Below are positions 27,701 to 42,413 of a stretch of DNA of 64,000 bases, piece after piece. The stretch comes from Strix aluco (Eukaryota; Chordata; Aves; Strigiformes; Strigidae). The notes under the pieces were generated by a model. That model was not told the origin of the DNA. It did not search any database and saw nothing but the letters and a program-made list of their open reading frames with translations. The stretch is from assembly GCF_031877795.1 (NCBI RefSeq), contig NC_133933.1, positions 6,198,632-6,262,631 of the forward strand, given 5' to 3'. The position numbers and the translations under genes are program-made. The first letter of the stretch is position 1; every line of letters begins with the position of its first letter.

Positions 27701-30398
27701 TTGGTTTTTTTTTACAGTAAAAGCCAGTACTCCTTTTAAAAATCCGGTCTTACCTTAACAGAAAATACTGTTCCTCCTTTGGGCGTGAAAGAATTAAATA
27801 GAGCCAGTAAATCCTTAGCCTTCAATCTATCCCAATCCATATTACAAACTGCCAATCTGCTTGTAACCTGAACAGTGGAAAAAAAACAGGACATAAAGTT
27901 ATTGGTTTAATTCCTTAATTCCTGTGGAGAACACGCACTACTCTAGCAGCTATCCTCGGTAAAAACTGAAGTCAGCAACAAACAGCTGAAAAAAATAAAA
28001 ACAGCATTTTCCTCAAGAGTATCACTTAAACTAGCAAAGCTCAGAAGCAGCAATCACCAGAGCCGACAAAAAGGACACATATAGTGAAGCTTCACAGAAC
28101 AGACTGCAGCAATCACAGATTTAGGGCTGCAGTTGGAACATCAGCACTTAGGATTTCATTATCATCATATGGTTAGTCACAACAGCAACTAGTATCACAG
28201 TATTATAACAGCACTAGAGTACGGGATTTCTTACACACTAATTGTTTAAAAGTCTTACTTCATTGTCTAATGATTTCATATTTTCTTAAAGTGAGAATTA
28301 AAAAATTTTAAAAAGTGAAAACACCCAATAGTGAACTAAAGCAGTACTATTTAAGTTCTGGAATTTCTAAAAAGCTCAATTCTGTTTGTACTTTCACTCA
28401 TAAATATCTATCTATAGGAAAGACTCTGCTTAGAGGGAAGACACCAGTGAAAACTGCAAGTCTCATTCTCACCCAATTTCATCATCACTCGCATTCTGTA
28501 ACTAGAAGGTTGAAAAACCTTTACAAAAAATACTTTCACAAACTGTTTCATAGATGAAGGTCTATAACGAACTCATAAGAGTGTACATTTCTGAGTTTGT
28601 CATGTAGCAAGTTTTCACATGCAAAGTATTGTTACCTCATCTCCACGAGGGGCATCTTTATCTAGCTCACGCCATGAATGCTCTATCTCTGGCTCCTTTG
28701 GAAATAGTTCATTTAAATCCTCATCATCCTCTGAGCTTGTTTCAATGTTCCCTATGCCTCTAGCTAGATCAGGCCCACTATCACTTTCTTCATCATCTTC
28801 TGAATCACTATCTTCTTCGCCCGTTTCCCCATCATCTTCTGGCTCCTCTTCTTCACCTGTTTCCCCATCATCTGGCTCCTCTTCCTCCCCTGTTTCCCCA
28901 TCATCTTCTGGCTCCTCTTCTTCTGATTCTGCATACTCAAAAGCATCACTTGCAGAAATTTCTTCTCCTAAGTGGCTTTTACTAATGTCACTTTGATCAC
29001 AGGTGTCTGCAGTCACTGAAAGATAAACATCAGATATCTATTTTTATGTTGGAATTACATATGATCCTTTACAAAGGGGGAAAAAAACCTCAGTTTTTCT
29101 TCATGCTAATTTACTGAACCCCTGAAATGCGTAACCTCGCAGGAACAAATTACATCAGGGAAGTGCAAACAACATAAATCATCAGCATTGCCTCTTCATC
29201 TTGTGTAATCTAATCTAATTGCTCTTTAGGTCTCAAACTCTAATGAAATATTACTCTGTTATTCTATTCGTATGTGCAGAATCAACAGATAGAAATTAGA
29301 TTTCTGTCATGTAGGCTATACACATGCACAAGCAATATAGTTTTTCTTCAAGTCACTTGTTTTCTCTAATGTCCTCTAATATTAACAGCTTCATGCTGCC
29401 CTCCTTAAGCTTTCAGTCAATGAGTGTTGATATGTTGAAACTTTCATGGTATCAGACCTTATATTTGCTATTCAACTTGATAAATACAGTAGTGTATATG
29501 TTACTATACATTTTACTTTTCTAACCAACAATTTCAGCTCCAGCAATTAAAAGGACATGTTCACAATCTTACTGAAGAATCAGCCCTGATTCTATAAAAA
29601 GCTGACCAACTCTGATTCTTCAGCAACACCAAACCCAAGTTAGCTATTTTATGACTGATCTTATGAAAGATCTTCCATGGATAAAGCAAAAGCAACACCA
29701 TTCAAGTCAACAGATCCAAATTCTACTTGTTATCTTAACAACTAACCTGATTCTTTTATTTTTCCTCCTAGGGAATGGTCCCTCCTGGGAGCTTTAACCG
29801 AGTTAGTACTAGTTGGTTGTGAAGACTTTTGCTTCTTTTGACTTGAAATTGATCTTCCTCCCGATGCATCTCCTTGCTCGTTTTCTGTGGCAGTTTTCTT
29901 AGAGTCCTCTTTCAAGCAGAGTTTAGATGCAATTTTTTCTCTTTCATTTTTAAGGTCACGTAGTTTAGTCACCACTTCACGTGTTTGGTCCACCCCTTGT
30001 TTGTTTATTTCACTCTCCTCTCTAGAGAGACCATCAGTAAGCAACTTTGCAGAATCTGCTTCTCCTTTGGGTTTAGCTTTTTTTTTCTTTTTTTTCTTTT
30101 CAGTATGTTCTTTACTATCATTTTCTGAAAGATCAGAGTCGGATTCTGACAGGGCGTAAAATTTCCTGAGGTTCTCTGTAGAACTATAGTTAACAGGGCG
30201 ACCTCTTTTATCCACTGTATATTTCAGCTTAAACTTCTTGTCATGAAACATAGCTCGGAACCGTTTGTCAATCTTGATTTTACGTTCTTTTTCGGGCATC
30301 TCCCAAAATCTGGGATCCCTGGTAACGCGGCTAAACCGCCCATCGTTCAGTATTTCCTCTTGGGATGACATTTTTGATGCTGTTGAAGACTTGGACAT
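670..30398 (-). CDS. ESF1: ESF1 nucleolar pre-rRNA processing protein, 3' part missing (gene runs off left edge)
   Basis: Eleven coding exons on the minus strand join in frame into 699 codons: 30398-29747, 29015-28636, 27867-27754, 26938-26838, 25315-25163, 23729-23615, 22662-22524, 15720-15559, 7487-7366, 6006-5916 and 737-670. All are flanked by AG and GT. The protein matches vertebrate ESF1 as I recall it: a basic N-terminus with DPRFWEMP, a long acidic middle, a divergent RRM-like region from about residue 345 ([10 protein letters not shown]), the block [10 protein letters not shown], then [16 protein letters not shown] and [16 protein letters not shown]. Human ESF1 is about 850 residues, so roughly 150 codons with the C-terminal NUC153 region lie beyond position 1. 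The family works in the nucleolus with the SSU processome in 18S rRNA maturation. Identity is secure from several conserved blocks in the right order. Confidence 0.96.
738..5915 (-). other. ESF1: ESF1 intron between coding exons 10 and 11
   Basis: A 5.2-kb AT-rich intron. Short open frames on either strand (for example 3901-4236 plus) look like chance: no conserved motif, no splice-bounded structure. No CR1 end, RNA gene or other repeat recognised. Confidence 0.8.
5916..6006 (-). CDS. ESF1: ESF1 coding exon 10
   Basis: The exon is 91 bp, in phase 0, out phase 1, with acceptor GCTTTGTTACAG|GCTGCT and donor AGACAG|GTGGGT. It encodes [20 protein letters not shown] followed by [10 protein letters not shown]. 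The [12 protein letters not shown] motif is a hallmark of ESF1. Confidence 0.97.
6007..7365 (-). other. ESF1: ESF1 intron between coding exons 9 and 10
   Basis: A 1.36-kb AT-rich intron with nothing recognisable in it. Confidence 0.8.
7366..7487 (-). CDS. ESF1: ESF1 coding exon 9
   Basis: The exon is 122 bp, in phase 1, out phase 0, with acceptor TTTTGTTCTAG|GCCTCA and donor AGGAAG|GTAATG. The product has [20 protein letters not shown], then [13 protein letters not shown] and a lysine-rich end, matching the conserved PWEQFLEKKKEKK block of mammals. Very basic; probably part of a nucleolar localisation signal. Confidence 0.96.
7488..15558 (-). other. ESF1: ESF1 intron between coding exons 8 and 9
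   Basis: At 8.07 kb this is the largest intron in the window. It contains a short CR1 3' end near 11.75 kb in the opposite orientation to ESF1, plus simple A/T runs. Open frames at 9440-10443 overlap on both strands and have no recognisable motif. Confidence 0.8.
11742..11806 (+). mobile_element. CR1 LINE 3' end, short fragment
   Basis: The string TTGGACTAGATGATCTTCAA followed by GGTCTTTTCCAACCTAGATG and two ATTCTGTG octamers is the typical avian CR1 3' end. The fragment is strongly 5'-truncated, antisense to ESF1, and lies in its largest intron. Confidence 0.9.
15559..15720 (-). CDS. ESF1: ESF1 coding exon 8
   Basis: The exon is 162 bp, phase 1 to phase 1, with acceptor CTCTTTCTAG|GTGGTG and donor TTCCAG|GTAAAC. 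It encodes a charged helical segment with [20 protein letters not shown], then QEKEKK and GMEIKWVP, matching the mammalian order. It lies alone between introns of 6.8 and 8.1 kb. Confidence 0.96.
19285..19431 (+). mobile_element. CR1 LINE 3' end fragment, different subfamily
   Basis: GTCAGGACTTGGACTCAATG, GATCCTTGTGGGTCCCTTAC and the ATTCTATGATT tail are CR1 3' signatures of a subfamily distinct from the ATTCTGTG type. The upstream boundary is approximate. Antisense to ESF1, intronic. Confidence 0.85.
20051..20078. repeat. 13-bp near-tandem direct repeat
   Basis: GGATGGAATCCTG occurs at 20051-20063 and again at 20066-20078 within an ESF1 intron. Confidence 0.95.
22524..22662 (-). CDS. ESF1: ESF1 coding exon 7
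   Basis: The exon is 139 bp, in phase 0, out phase 1, with acceptor TATTTTTAAG|GTAGAT and donor CAGCAAG|GTACTT. It encodes [20 protein letters not shown], then [20 protein letters not shown] and a short Glu/Gln run. It is followed by a 6.8-kb intron. Confidence 0.97.
23615..23729 (-). CDS. ESF1: ESF1 coding exon 6
   Basis: The exon is 115 bp, in phase 2, out phase 0, with acceptor GCCTTTAAG|ATTTATT and donor TCAAAG|GTATCT. It encodes [20 protein letters not shown] followed by [15 protein letters not shown], one of the best conserved ESF1 signatures. Confidence 0.97.
25163..25315 (-). CDS. ESF1: ESF1 coding exon 5
   Basis: The exon is 153 bp, phase 2 to phase 2, with acceptor CCACTTTTTCAG|GCTTTA and donor CTGAG|GTAACT. 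The product contains [20 protein letters not shown], then [20 protein letters not shown] and CSFIDLR. This is the core of the RRM-like domain and very close to mammalian ESF1. Confidence 0.96.
26838..26938 (-). CDS. ESF1: ESF1 coding exon 4
   Basis: The exon is 101 bp, in phase 0, out phase 2, with acceptor ATGTGTAG|ATTTATCC and donor GACGG|GTATTA. It encodes [20 protein letters not shown] and then [13 protein letters not shown]. The segment before the next exon differs from mammals, which have a Trp-Thr-Ser there as recalled, while the flanking blocks are conserved. Confidence 0.94.
27754..27867 (-). CDS. ESF1: ESF1 coding exon 3 (start of RRM-like region)
   Basis: The exon is 114 bp, phase 0 to phase 0, with acceptor CCACTGTTCAG|GTTACA and donor TTAAG|GTAAGA. 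It encodes [20 protein letters not shown] and onward to GGTVFSVK, the first strand and helix of the divergent RNA-recognition fold in ESF1 proteins. Confidence 0.96.
28636..29015 (-). CDS. ESF1: ESF1 coding exon 2 (acidic repeat exon)
   Basis: The acceptor is TATCTTTCAG|TGACTG and the donor GATGAG|GTAACA. Phase 1 enters and phase 0 leaves. It encodes the strongly acidic Ser/Glu/Asp segment, including three near-identical copies of [12 protein letters not shown] (the middle one lacks one Glu codon). It then encodes the conserved stretches [10 protein letters not shown] and [19 protein letters not shown] and ends in [15 protein letters not shown]. Acidic low-complexity tracts of this sort are usual in ESF1; the exact repeat array is probably lineage-specific. 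Confidence 0.96.
28811..28924 (-). repeat. ESF1: In-frame 33/36-bp tandem repeat in ESF1
   Basis: Three coding copies of a unit read on the minus strand as Glu4-Pro-Glu-Asp2-Gly-Glu-Thr-Gly. The middle copy lacks one GAA codon. Near-identical third-base use in all three copies indicates recent duplication rather than convergent acidity. Confidence 0.85.
29016..29746 (-). other. ESF1: ESF1 intron between coding exons 1 and 2
   Basis: A 731-bp AT-rich intron with a GTTAGT donor at 29746 and a TTTATCTTTCAG acceptor ending at 29016. Nothing else recognised. Confidence 0.85.
29747..30398 (-). CDS. ESF1: ESF1 coding exon 1 (residues 1-217)
   Basis: Its first three bases after the acceptor AG (30400-30399) are the ATG, so the 5'UTR must come from a separate upstream exon. 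The product opens with [17 protein letters not shown] second in-frame ATG at 30371 (Met10) matches the start of mammalian ESF1 as recalled, so either start is possible. Conserved [13 protein letters not shown] and [15 protein letters not shown] follow. A seven-lysine run is coded at 30098-30078. The donor is TCAG|GTTAGT and the exon ends in phase 1. Confidence 0.96.
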
Positions 30399-30882
30399 CT
30401 ACAATATGGAAAGAAAAACCAAAACAGTTGCGACTAAAAAACCTGGTTAACGTAGATTTAGAAACATAATTGAAAAAAATTATAAAGAATTAAGCAAAGT
30501 CAGATTTCTAACCTGTACCTAAAAAGTTATTTCCAAAACCACATGCGGCCATTTAAATGAGCCACAAATAACCCTGTAAGTACCACAGTCTTGGCCACAA
30601 TTCCTAGCTTCCTCGGATAATGGATACGCAAGTAAGAAGACCATACCGGCTACACACACAGCCCGAACCGATTTCCTAACCTCAAGCAGTTTCATTGTAA
30701 GTCAGACCTCAGACTTTTACCTCCCCCAGGACTAGGGTATTCCACATTTAGGACTAGAGTATTCCACATTTAAGACTAAAGCATTCCAAAACGCTACTTC
30801 GGAACGAAATCAGCAACAGGGAGGGCATTCTGGCAAGCGCAGGCCGGTACCACCAGCGGCTGCGGCGCAGACGGGAGCTCAC
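30399..30882 (-). other. ESF1: ESF1 first intron (between leader exon and coding exon 1), inferred
   Basis: The ATG sits directly behind a clear acceptor (CTTTCCATATTGTAG), so an intron must precede it. The best upstream donor is CTGCG|GTGAGC at 30882-30877, which would also place G at -3 of the ATG. The intron carries three tandem 22-bp copies at 30728-30793. Confidence 0.5.
30728..30793. repeat. Three tandem copies of a 22-bp unit
   Basis: Copies at 30728-30749, 30750-30771 and 30772-30793. The first two differ at one base (AGGACTAGGG versus AGGACTAGAG); the third has drifted further. They lie in ESF1 intron 1 at the edge of the CpG island. Confidence 0.9.
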
Positions 30883-31050
30883 CGCAGCCCAGCATTACCG
30901 TCACAGCCTTCCCCGAGGCGCCGGCTGCAGCACCCCACTCCCTCCCCAAGCGCCGCTCGCACTGCCCGGGGTCCCCCACCCACCGTTACCGGCCGCCGCC
31001 TTCTCACCGCCCAGCTGGGCTCCCTCACTCGTAGGCCACAACCCACCACG
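30883..31050 (-). other. ESF1: ESF1 non-coding first exon, approximate
   Basis: Inferred from the need for a leader exon and the good GTGAGC donor in the CpG island. The 5' end is a guess based on the facing promoter motifs at 31064-31167. Alternative donors (GTAATG and GTAACG slightly upstream in the transcript) cannot be excluded. Confidence 0.35.
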
Positions 31051-31063
31051 CGTTGACACGGCC

Positions 31064-31071
31064 ACTTCCGG
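31064..31071. promoter_or_regulatory. ETS/GABP-type site (ACTTCCGG), with a YY1-like motif just downstream
   Basis: ACTTCCGG is the reverse complement of the classical CCGGAAGT core. CTATGGCGGCC at 31077-31087 resembles the YY1 motif AAGATGGCGGC. Both are common in bidirectional promoters of nuclear genes for mitochondrial proteins. Confidence 0.5.
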
Positions 31072-31109
31072 CGGCACTATGGCGGCCGCGGCGGGACAAC
31101 CCGCCCCAG

Positions 31110-31114
31110 CCAAT
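31110..31114 (+). promoter_or_regulatory. CCAAT box
   Basis: CCAAT within AGCCAATCACA fits the NF-Y consensus and lies between the two divergent 5' ends. Confidence 0.5.
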
Positions 31115-31155
31115 CACACGGCGCGGTCGGCGGAAGCCTGGGGGCAGGGCGATAG

Positions 31156-31167
31156 TGCGCATGCGCA
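31156..31167. promoter_or_regulatory. NRF1-type palindrome TGCGCATGCGCA
   Basis: A perfect 12-bp palindrome matching the nuclear respiratory factor 1 consensus (YGCGCAYGCGCR). It sits 79 bp upstream of the NDUFAF5 ATG. A second, partial copy (CCGCGCATGCACC) lies at 31215-31227. NRF1 control of complex I genes is well established; use of this site is inferred. Confidence 0.6.
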
Positions 31168-31245
31168 CAGAGAGGTGTGACGCCAAAGCGGCCGGCGGTG
31201 CCCTATTTTTCTCCCCGCGCATGCACCGGGCGCGCCCCGGGGGCC

Positions 31246-38124
<6,879 letters not shown>

Positions 38125-38525
38125 TTCTTCATCAGAAATTGTAGTTGTCTTGAAGCTTCTGTAAAACTTCTCATTGCGGATAGTCTTCACTCGTGCTTAC
38201 TTTGTGATGACATTCTGAAATGATGATAATCTGCAGGCAGCAGGTTTTTTGGTTTTTACTGCCTATGTGACAACATCAGCTGTGTAAAATAGGTTTATTT
38301 TTTGTTTCTAAAGAAATATTTGAGCAGTATTCTAAGTGAATACATGCTCTCCCAACTTTGGATTAAAGTACTATTCTCAAATGTAACGCCTCTTCCAGCA
38401 TTTCAGTATCACAGACTACTCCAGGTACCATTTGCAAGTCTGAGTGTATATCACCCTGCATTAATTTTTAATTATTCCTAAAGGGTGGTAGATCATAATA
38501 AAGAGTAGTACTTGGTGGCAAGTGT
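38125..38525 (+). other. NDUFAF5: NDUFAF5 3' untranslated region, approximate
   Basis: It runs from the stop to just past an AATAAA at 38497-38502, followed by a GT-rich stretch (TGGTGGCAAGTGTG). An ATTAAA at 38362-38367 could give a shorter form. The exact cleavage site cannot be seen. Confidence 0.55.
38497..38502 (+). terminator. NDUFAF5: Probable NDUFAF5 poly(A) signal AATAAA
   Basis: First AATAAA after the NDUFAF5 stop that has a GT-rich downstream element within about 20 bases. Confidence 0.55.
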
Positions 38526-41500
38526 GTTTATAAGACATCCTATAAGAGAAAATACCAGCAGATATACAGATCTAAATTACTGTGTTCTTTGTGGGTTGGA
38601 AATTATGGGTAAAAAGTTACTCTCGGTTATTGTTTGAAGTTGGAATGTTTGACTTGTGCATAAGGAAGTGGTTGAGTAAGTTCTGTATTATAAAAATATC
38701 TCAAGTTGCTACCTTTCTCCTACAGCCCTCAAACTCAATTACTTTTCCACCCCCAAAGCCAGAAGAGTTTCTGAACATGAATAATAGAGCTCAGCCATAA
38801 GTATGTTGGATGCTTCATTGTAGCTTTAACAGAATGTACGTATCATGATTTGACTGAATTTACTGAAAGGAGCAGCAAGCAGGCGAGTTATGTGGCACTT
38901 GGATGTGTAAGTTTCAAATTTACTAATTAGCTGAGAATTGGCATTCTCTGGAGTTGGTACTACTTTGGAGTTCCAAGGCATTTTTTAACCTTTTATCTCA
39001 TAGCATTTGAAAAATTAAAGGTGGTACTTCATTAGTTAAAAATTATATTTGCATGTTAGTTTCTGCATTTCTGCTATCAGAGGCTGAAAAGCATCAAGTA
39101 CACTATTTCTCTTTAACTGTGACATGGAGCTATGACTTTTCCTGTATATAACTGCATTGCCAGAAATTGATACTAGTTATGTGGCCAATTAACCTGAGGT
39201 GTTTAGAAAAAATAATCTACCCAGAGATTTCACTTGATTGTAGTACTGATAGAGAATGGTAGGAAGGAAAAGCCTAAAGGATAATCACCAGGTGTACTGT
39301 TCAGTCAGGTTTATCATTGTATTTAGGTGGTGTATCAATACTGGTGAGAGAGAAGCTTCTCTGGGCTTGTTGTAAGAGGATTATCCAGCAGGTGGAGTTT
39401 GACAGAACGGTGCAGCACAGACCAAATAGTCAAGGTAGGCAGAAGCCTTCATATTCTGTCAGGAATTACTGATTTATGATTCAAAGACTAATACAGATAC
39501 TAGTTACCTTCTACCACTTAACCAAGACTCAATTCTCAAAATAACAGAAGTGTTGTTTAAAAAGAAACAATTCGTGGAGTATTCAGCTGACCAGAAGATC
39601 AATTTAAGGGCCTCATTTGGGGGTTTATTTTATCTGCCAGGGTGGGAATTTAAATAAGAAATGGGCAGAGAAGGTACAAAACATCCTGATAAGGAGGACA
39701 GGAATCTTCTGTCCTGCTTTTGCTTACAACCATAATCCATAATTATTTAAGGGGAATGAGTTCATCTTTCATTTTCCTTAGAAAAGAAGACTAACCCTCC
39801 TGGAAAAAGAGTGAGAAGCTGTAAGTGGTCTGATAACCTTTATAACAACGTTAAGACTAAAGGAAGAGCTTGTCTCTCTGAAAGACTTCATTTTTTTCAT
39901 AGTACATCAATGGACTTAATACAAGACACTGCATCTCTCTACAGGTCCTCTCTGTCTTTAATAAAATTCACTTGCTTCAAGGGGAAACTCTCTTCTTTCC
40001 CAAATGTAGGTTTCTGTGAAGTTATGTGTCAAATGACTGTGTAACTTCATGCATTTTTGCTTTAGTAGGTTAATTTCCAGTCACTTGAGCTGGTGGTTGT
40101 GACTCAGATGTGTTAAGGGAATGAGGAGGTGGAATGTGCTGGGTAAATGTTAATTGGAGAAGTGCTCCTACTGTGCCTGTTTCAAGCACTCAGTTAAGTT
40201 ACGGAGAAAAGGAAGAATTTCCAGTTCTTTGATTCCATATTCCATGGGTGGAATATATAAACAGTAAAGTAGGTAAGAATGTGGTTGTTAATGGGGGAAG
40301 GTACCTTCTGGACAGGGAGAAGTGAAGAGTAGATTTTTTCCTAGCACTTGGAAGAAAAAAAGTATAGATATTCCATTAACTTGGAAAAGGGCTGGGGAGC
40401 AGTAGAAGTGGGGAGTAATAAATAGGGCATTGGAGCAGTGTTGGTTGGAATTATGGGGTGTGCAACTGACAGGTAAGGGGTTTGTTTCCCTAGCTGACTG
40501 CATTAAAATAACTGCCTTCTATGTGTGTTTGTAACTGCAATTTTTTTTTTCTGTAGTATTTCTTCTTGGAATTCTAGGTTATTCTGGTTTCCACTAGCCA
40601 CTTTATTTGTATGGCACTTGTATGAATAACTTCGAAAACAGTTTACTATGAAGAGATTTTTTTTTCACATAAGACTCTGTTATATTCTGGTTCTCTTTTA
40701 CAGATTTAAGTCTTTCTGGCTTTCTGAAATTGTAATGAAGAATGTGGTTGCCAGTTGCTAGTCTAGAAGTTATTTTAAACTCTTAAGTGCATGTTAAAAA
40801 TCAGCTTTTGCAGAGTAAGTGACTTCTAAAAAGTAGTTACTAGGTGATAGATTTCTTGTAAGCTTAGTTTTAAAAATCCTGATGCATAGTAGTCCATAAA
40901 TAACAAAACACAAATTTTAGAAGCAGCTCATTTACACTTAATGAACGTTAGTATTTTTGAGCTTCCAAAAGGTTCTGAGAGTCCGAGTCACAAATCAACA
41001 AGCATGCTTGTTCAGTGTCTTTGATTACAGGATCTGTCCATGTATAGTTTTATGCAAGTCTGTTTAGGATGTAGGGATGATAGAGGCCTAACACTTTGTA
41101 GCCCAGGCATTAGATTTTGCAGGTCCTGTGCTTTCAAAAAACTGAGAATTTGTGAAGTTGAAACAGAAGGGATTCTTGACTACCTCTAATTTATAAAAAA
41201 TGTCATCTGCAGAAGTTCAGAAGTGAACCATGCAAAATTAAACTGGTTTTTTTACTCTGCTTAAAAGAAGAAATAAATAGGAACAACACTTTTCAATGTT
41301 TTCTAGAAGTGAGCTAAAACTAAACTTTGTCAGTTGCAGGTGGAAGAAACACAGCAATCTTTCATATGGGGTTAACTGAAATTTCCTGATGCAAAGATCT
41401 GATCTAGTGGATTAAATTTATTACAGCATCTTCTTCAAGAAGCCACATTAAGAAAGCTAGCATATATGTTAAACCTTTTAAATTTTCATTTGTCTAACTC

Positions 41501-41940
41501 AAGAACTTATTATCCACTTTTCAAAGACATGTTCTATTTTGGTCCAGGTTTTGGAGCTATTATTTTGGGGGAGTACAGTTACTGTACTAGTTTGATTGGA
41601 ATCAGTCTGAGTACTGAAGCAAATGCGACCTGTATAGTTAGTTGGTTGATTTCCTGTATATCTTGGGTGCCCTCAGGTGAAGGAAAAGGAAAAAGAGAAT
41701 CAAAAAAAGAAAAAGAAGAACCTGAGACAGTCAAGTTTTAGCTGAAGGCTGCTGCATATCAGTGTGAAGTAAAAAACACTGGAGAGTGCATGTGCTTGTA
41801 GGGGGAGAAAACTCTTGGCTTAAATCAAGGTAAAATTAAAGTGGTTTGTTGATTTATTAATAGCTTGTAATTAACTGTTAGTCTCTGAACTATGCGTGCA
41901 GGATTAATGGCAGCAATATAAAAGATAAATGACTGTACTA
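38526..41940. other. Intergenic sequence downstream of NDUFAF5
   Basis: AT-rich single-copy-looking DNA. Short open frames such as 41466-41741 plus have no recognised domain. No gene, RNA gene or mobile element could be supported. Confidence 0.6.
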
Positions 41941-41968
41941 GACCCTTACAAAACCTCAGTAAATGCCT

Positions 41969-42330
41969 TCAGATATCTAAACACCCTTCTACAGCAATTC
42001 CCCTGCCAGTTTGCTGTTCTGTGCTCACCTCTATCCCTTTAACAGGAGGTTTGGGTTGTAAGAGCCCACCCGTTACCCTGTTTACATCCATCTTCTTGGG
42101 AGATGTGGGTGCTGTAGCTGCAGGGCTACCCATGCTGCTCCCTGTACTCCAGTAGTGCACCCACCTGCTGGGGTAGCACCCCCTGAGGTGCTGTGCAGAC
42201 ACCCCAGGGGTGGCCAGCGCTAGCCCACTGGCCAGAACACAGGCTGCTCCCAGGCAGGGTGCACCCTCAGGCCTCAACAGAGCCTGAGATCCCAGGAGGG
42301 CATTTGTGTCAGACCAGGTGTTGACTGCTT
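41969..42330. other. GC-rich block of unknown nature
   Basis: A 360-bp segment clearly richer in G+C than its flanks, with few CpG but many CCC/GGG runs and CAGG/CCTG words. It ends before a T15-C5-(CA)n tract at 42384-42413. It could be a remnant LTR or other old repeat. I could not assign it. Confidence 0.35.
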
Positions 42331-42383
42331 CTCTCTTCTGTTAGGAATTTGAGTGGTTTTTATACTTAATCTTAAACTGATTC

Positions 42384-42413
42384 TTTTTTTTTTTTTTTCC
42401 CCCACACACACAA
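42384..42413. repeat. Simple repeat T15-C5-(CA)n
   Basis: A homopolymer T run passes directly into C and CA repeats. It may be the tail of an old minus-strand retroposon. Confidence 0.8.

Larger units (their letters stand above)
22663..28635 (-). other. ESF1: ESF1 introns between coding exons 2 and 7
   Basis: Apart from the four exons at 23615-23729, 25163-25315, 26838-26938 and 27754-27867, this stretch is five introns of 0.8-1.5 kb. I see only A/T runs (such as a 16-A run near 26.34 kb) and no mobile element that I can name. Confidence 0.75.

Noticed and set aside
28619..28996. Serine-rich 125-codon plus frame
   Set aside because: It is the antisense shadow of the acidic ESF1 exon: GAA/GAT repeats read as TCT/TCA serine codons on the other strand.
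38810..38908. Open segment between an AG and TGT|GTAAGT just after the NDUFAF5 poly(A) signal
   Set aside because: Weak acceptor context and no recognisable residues; expected by chance in AT-rich DNA of this length.
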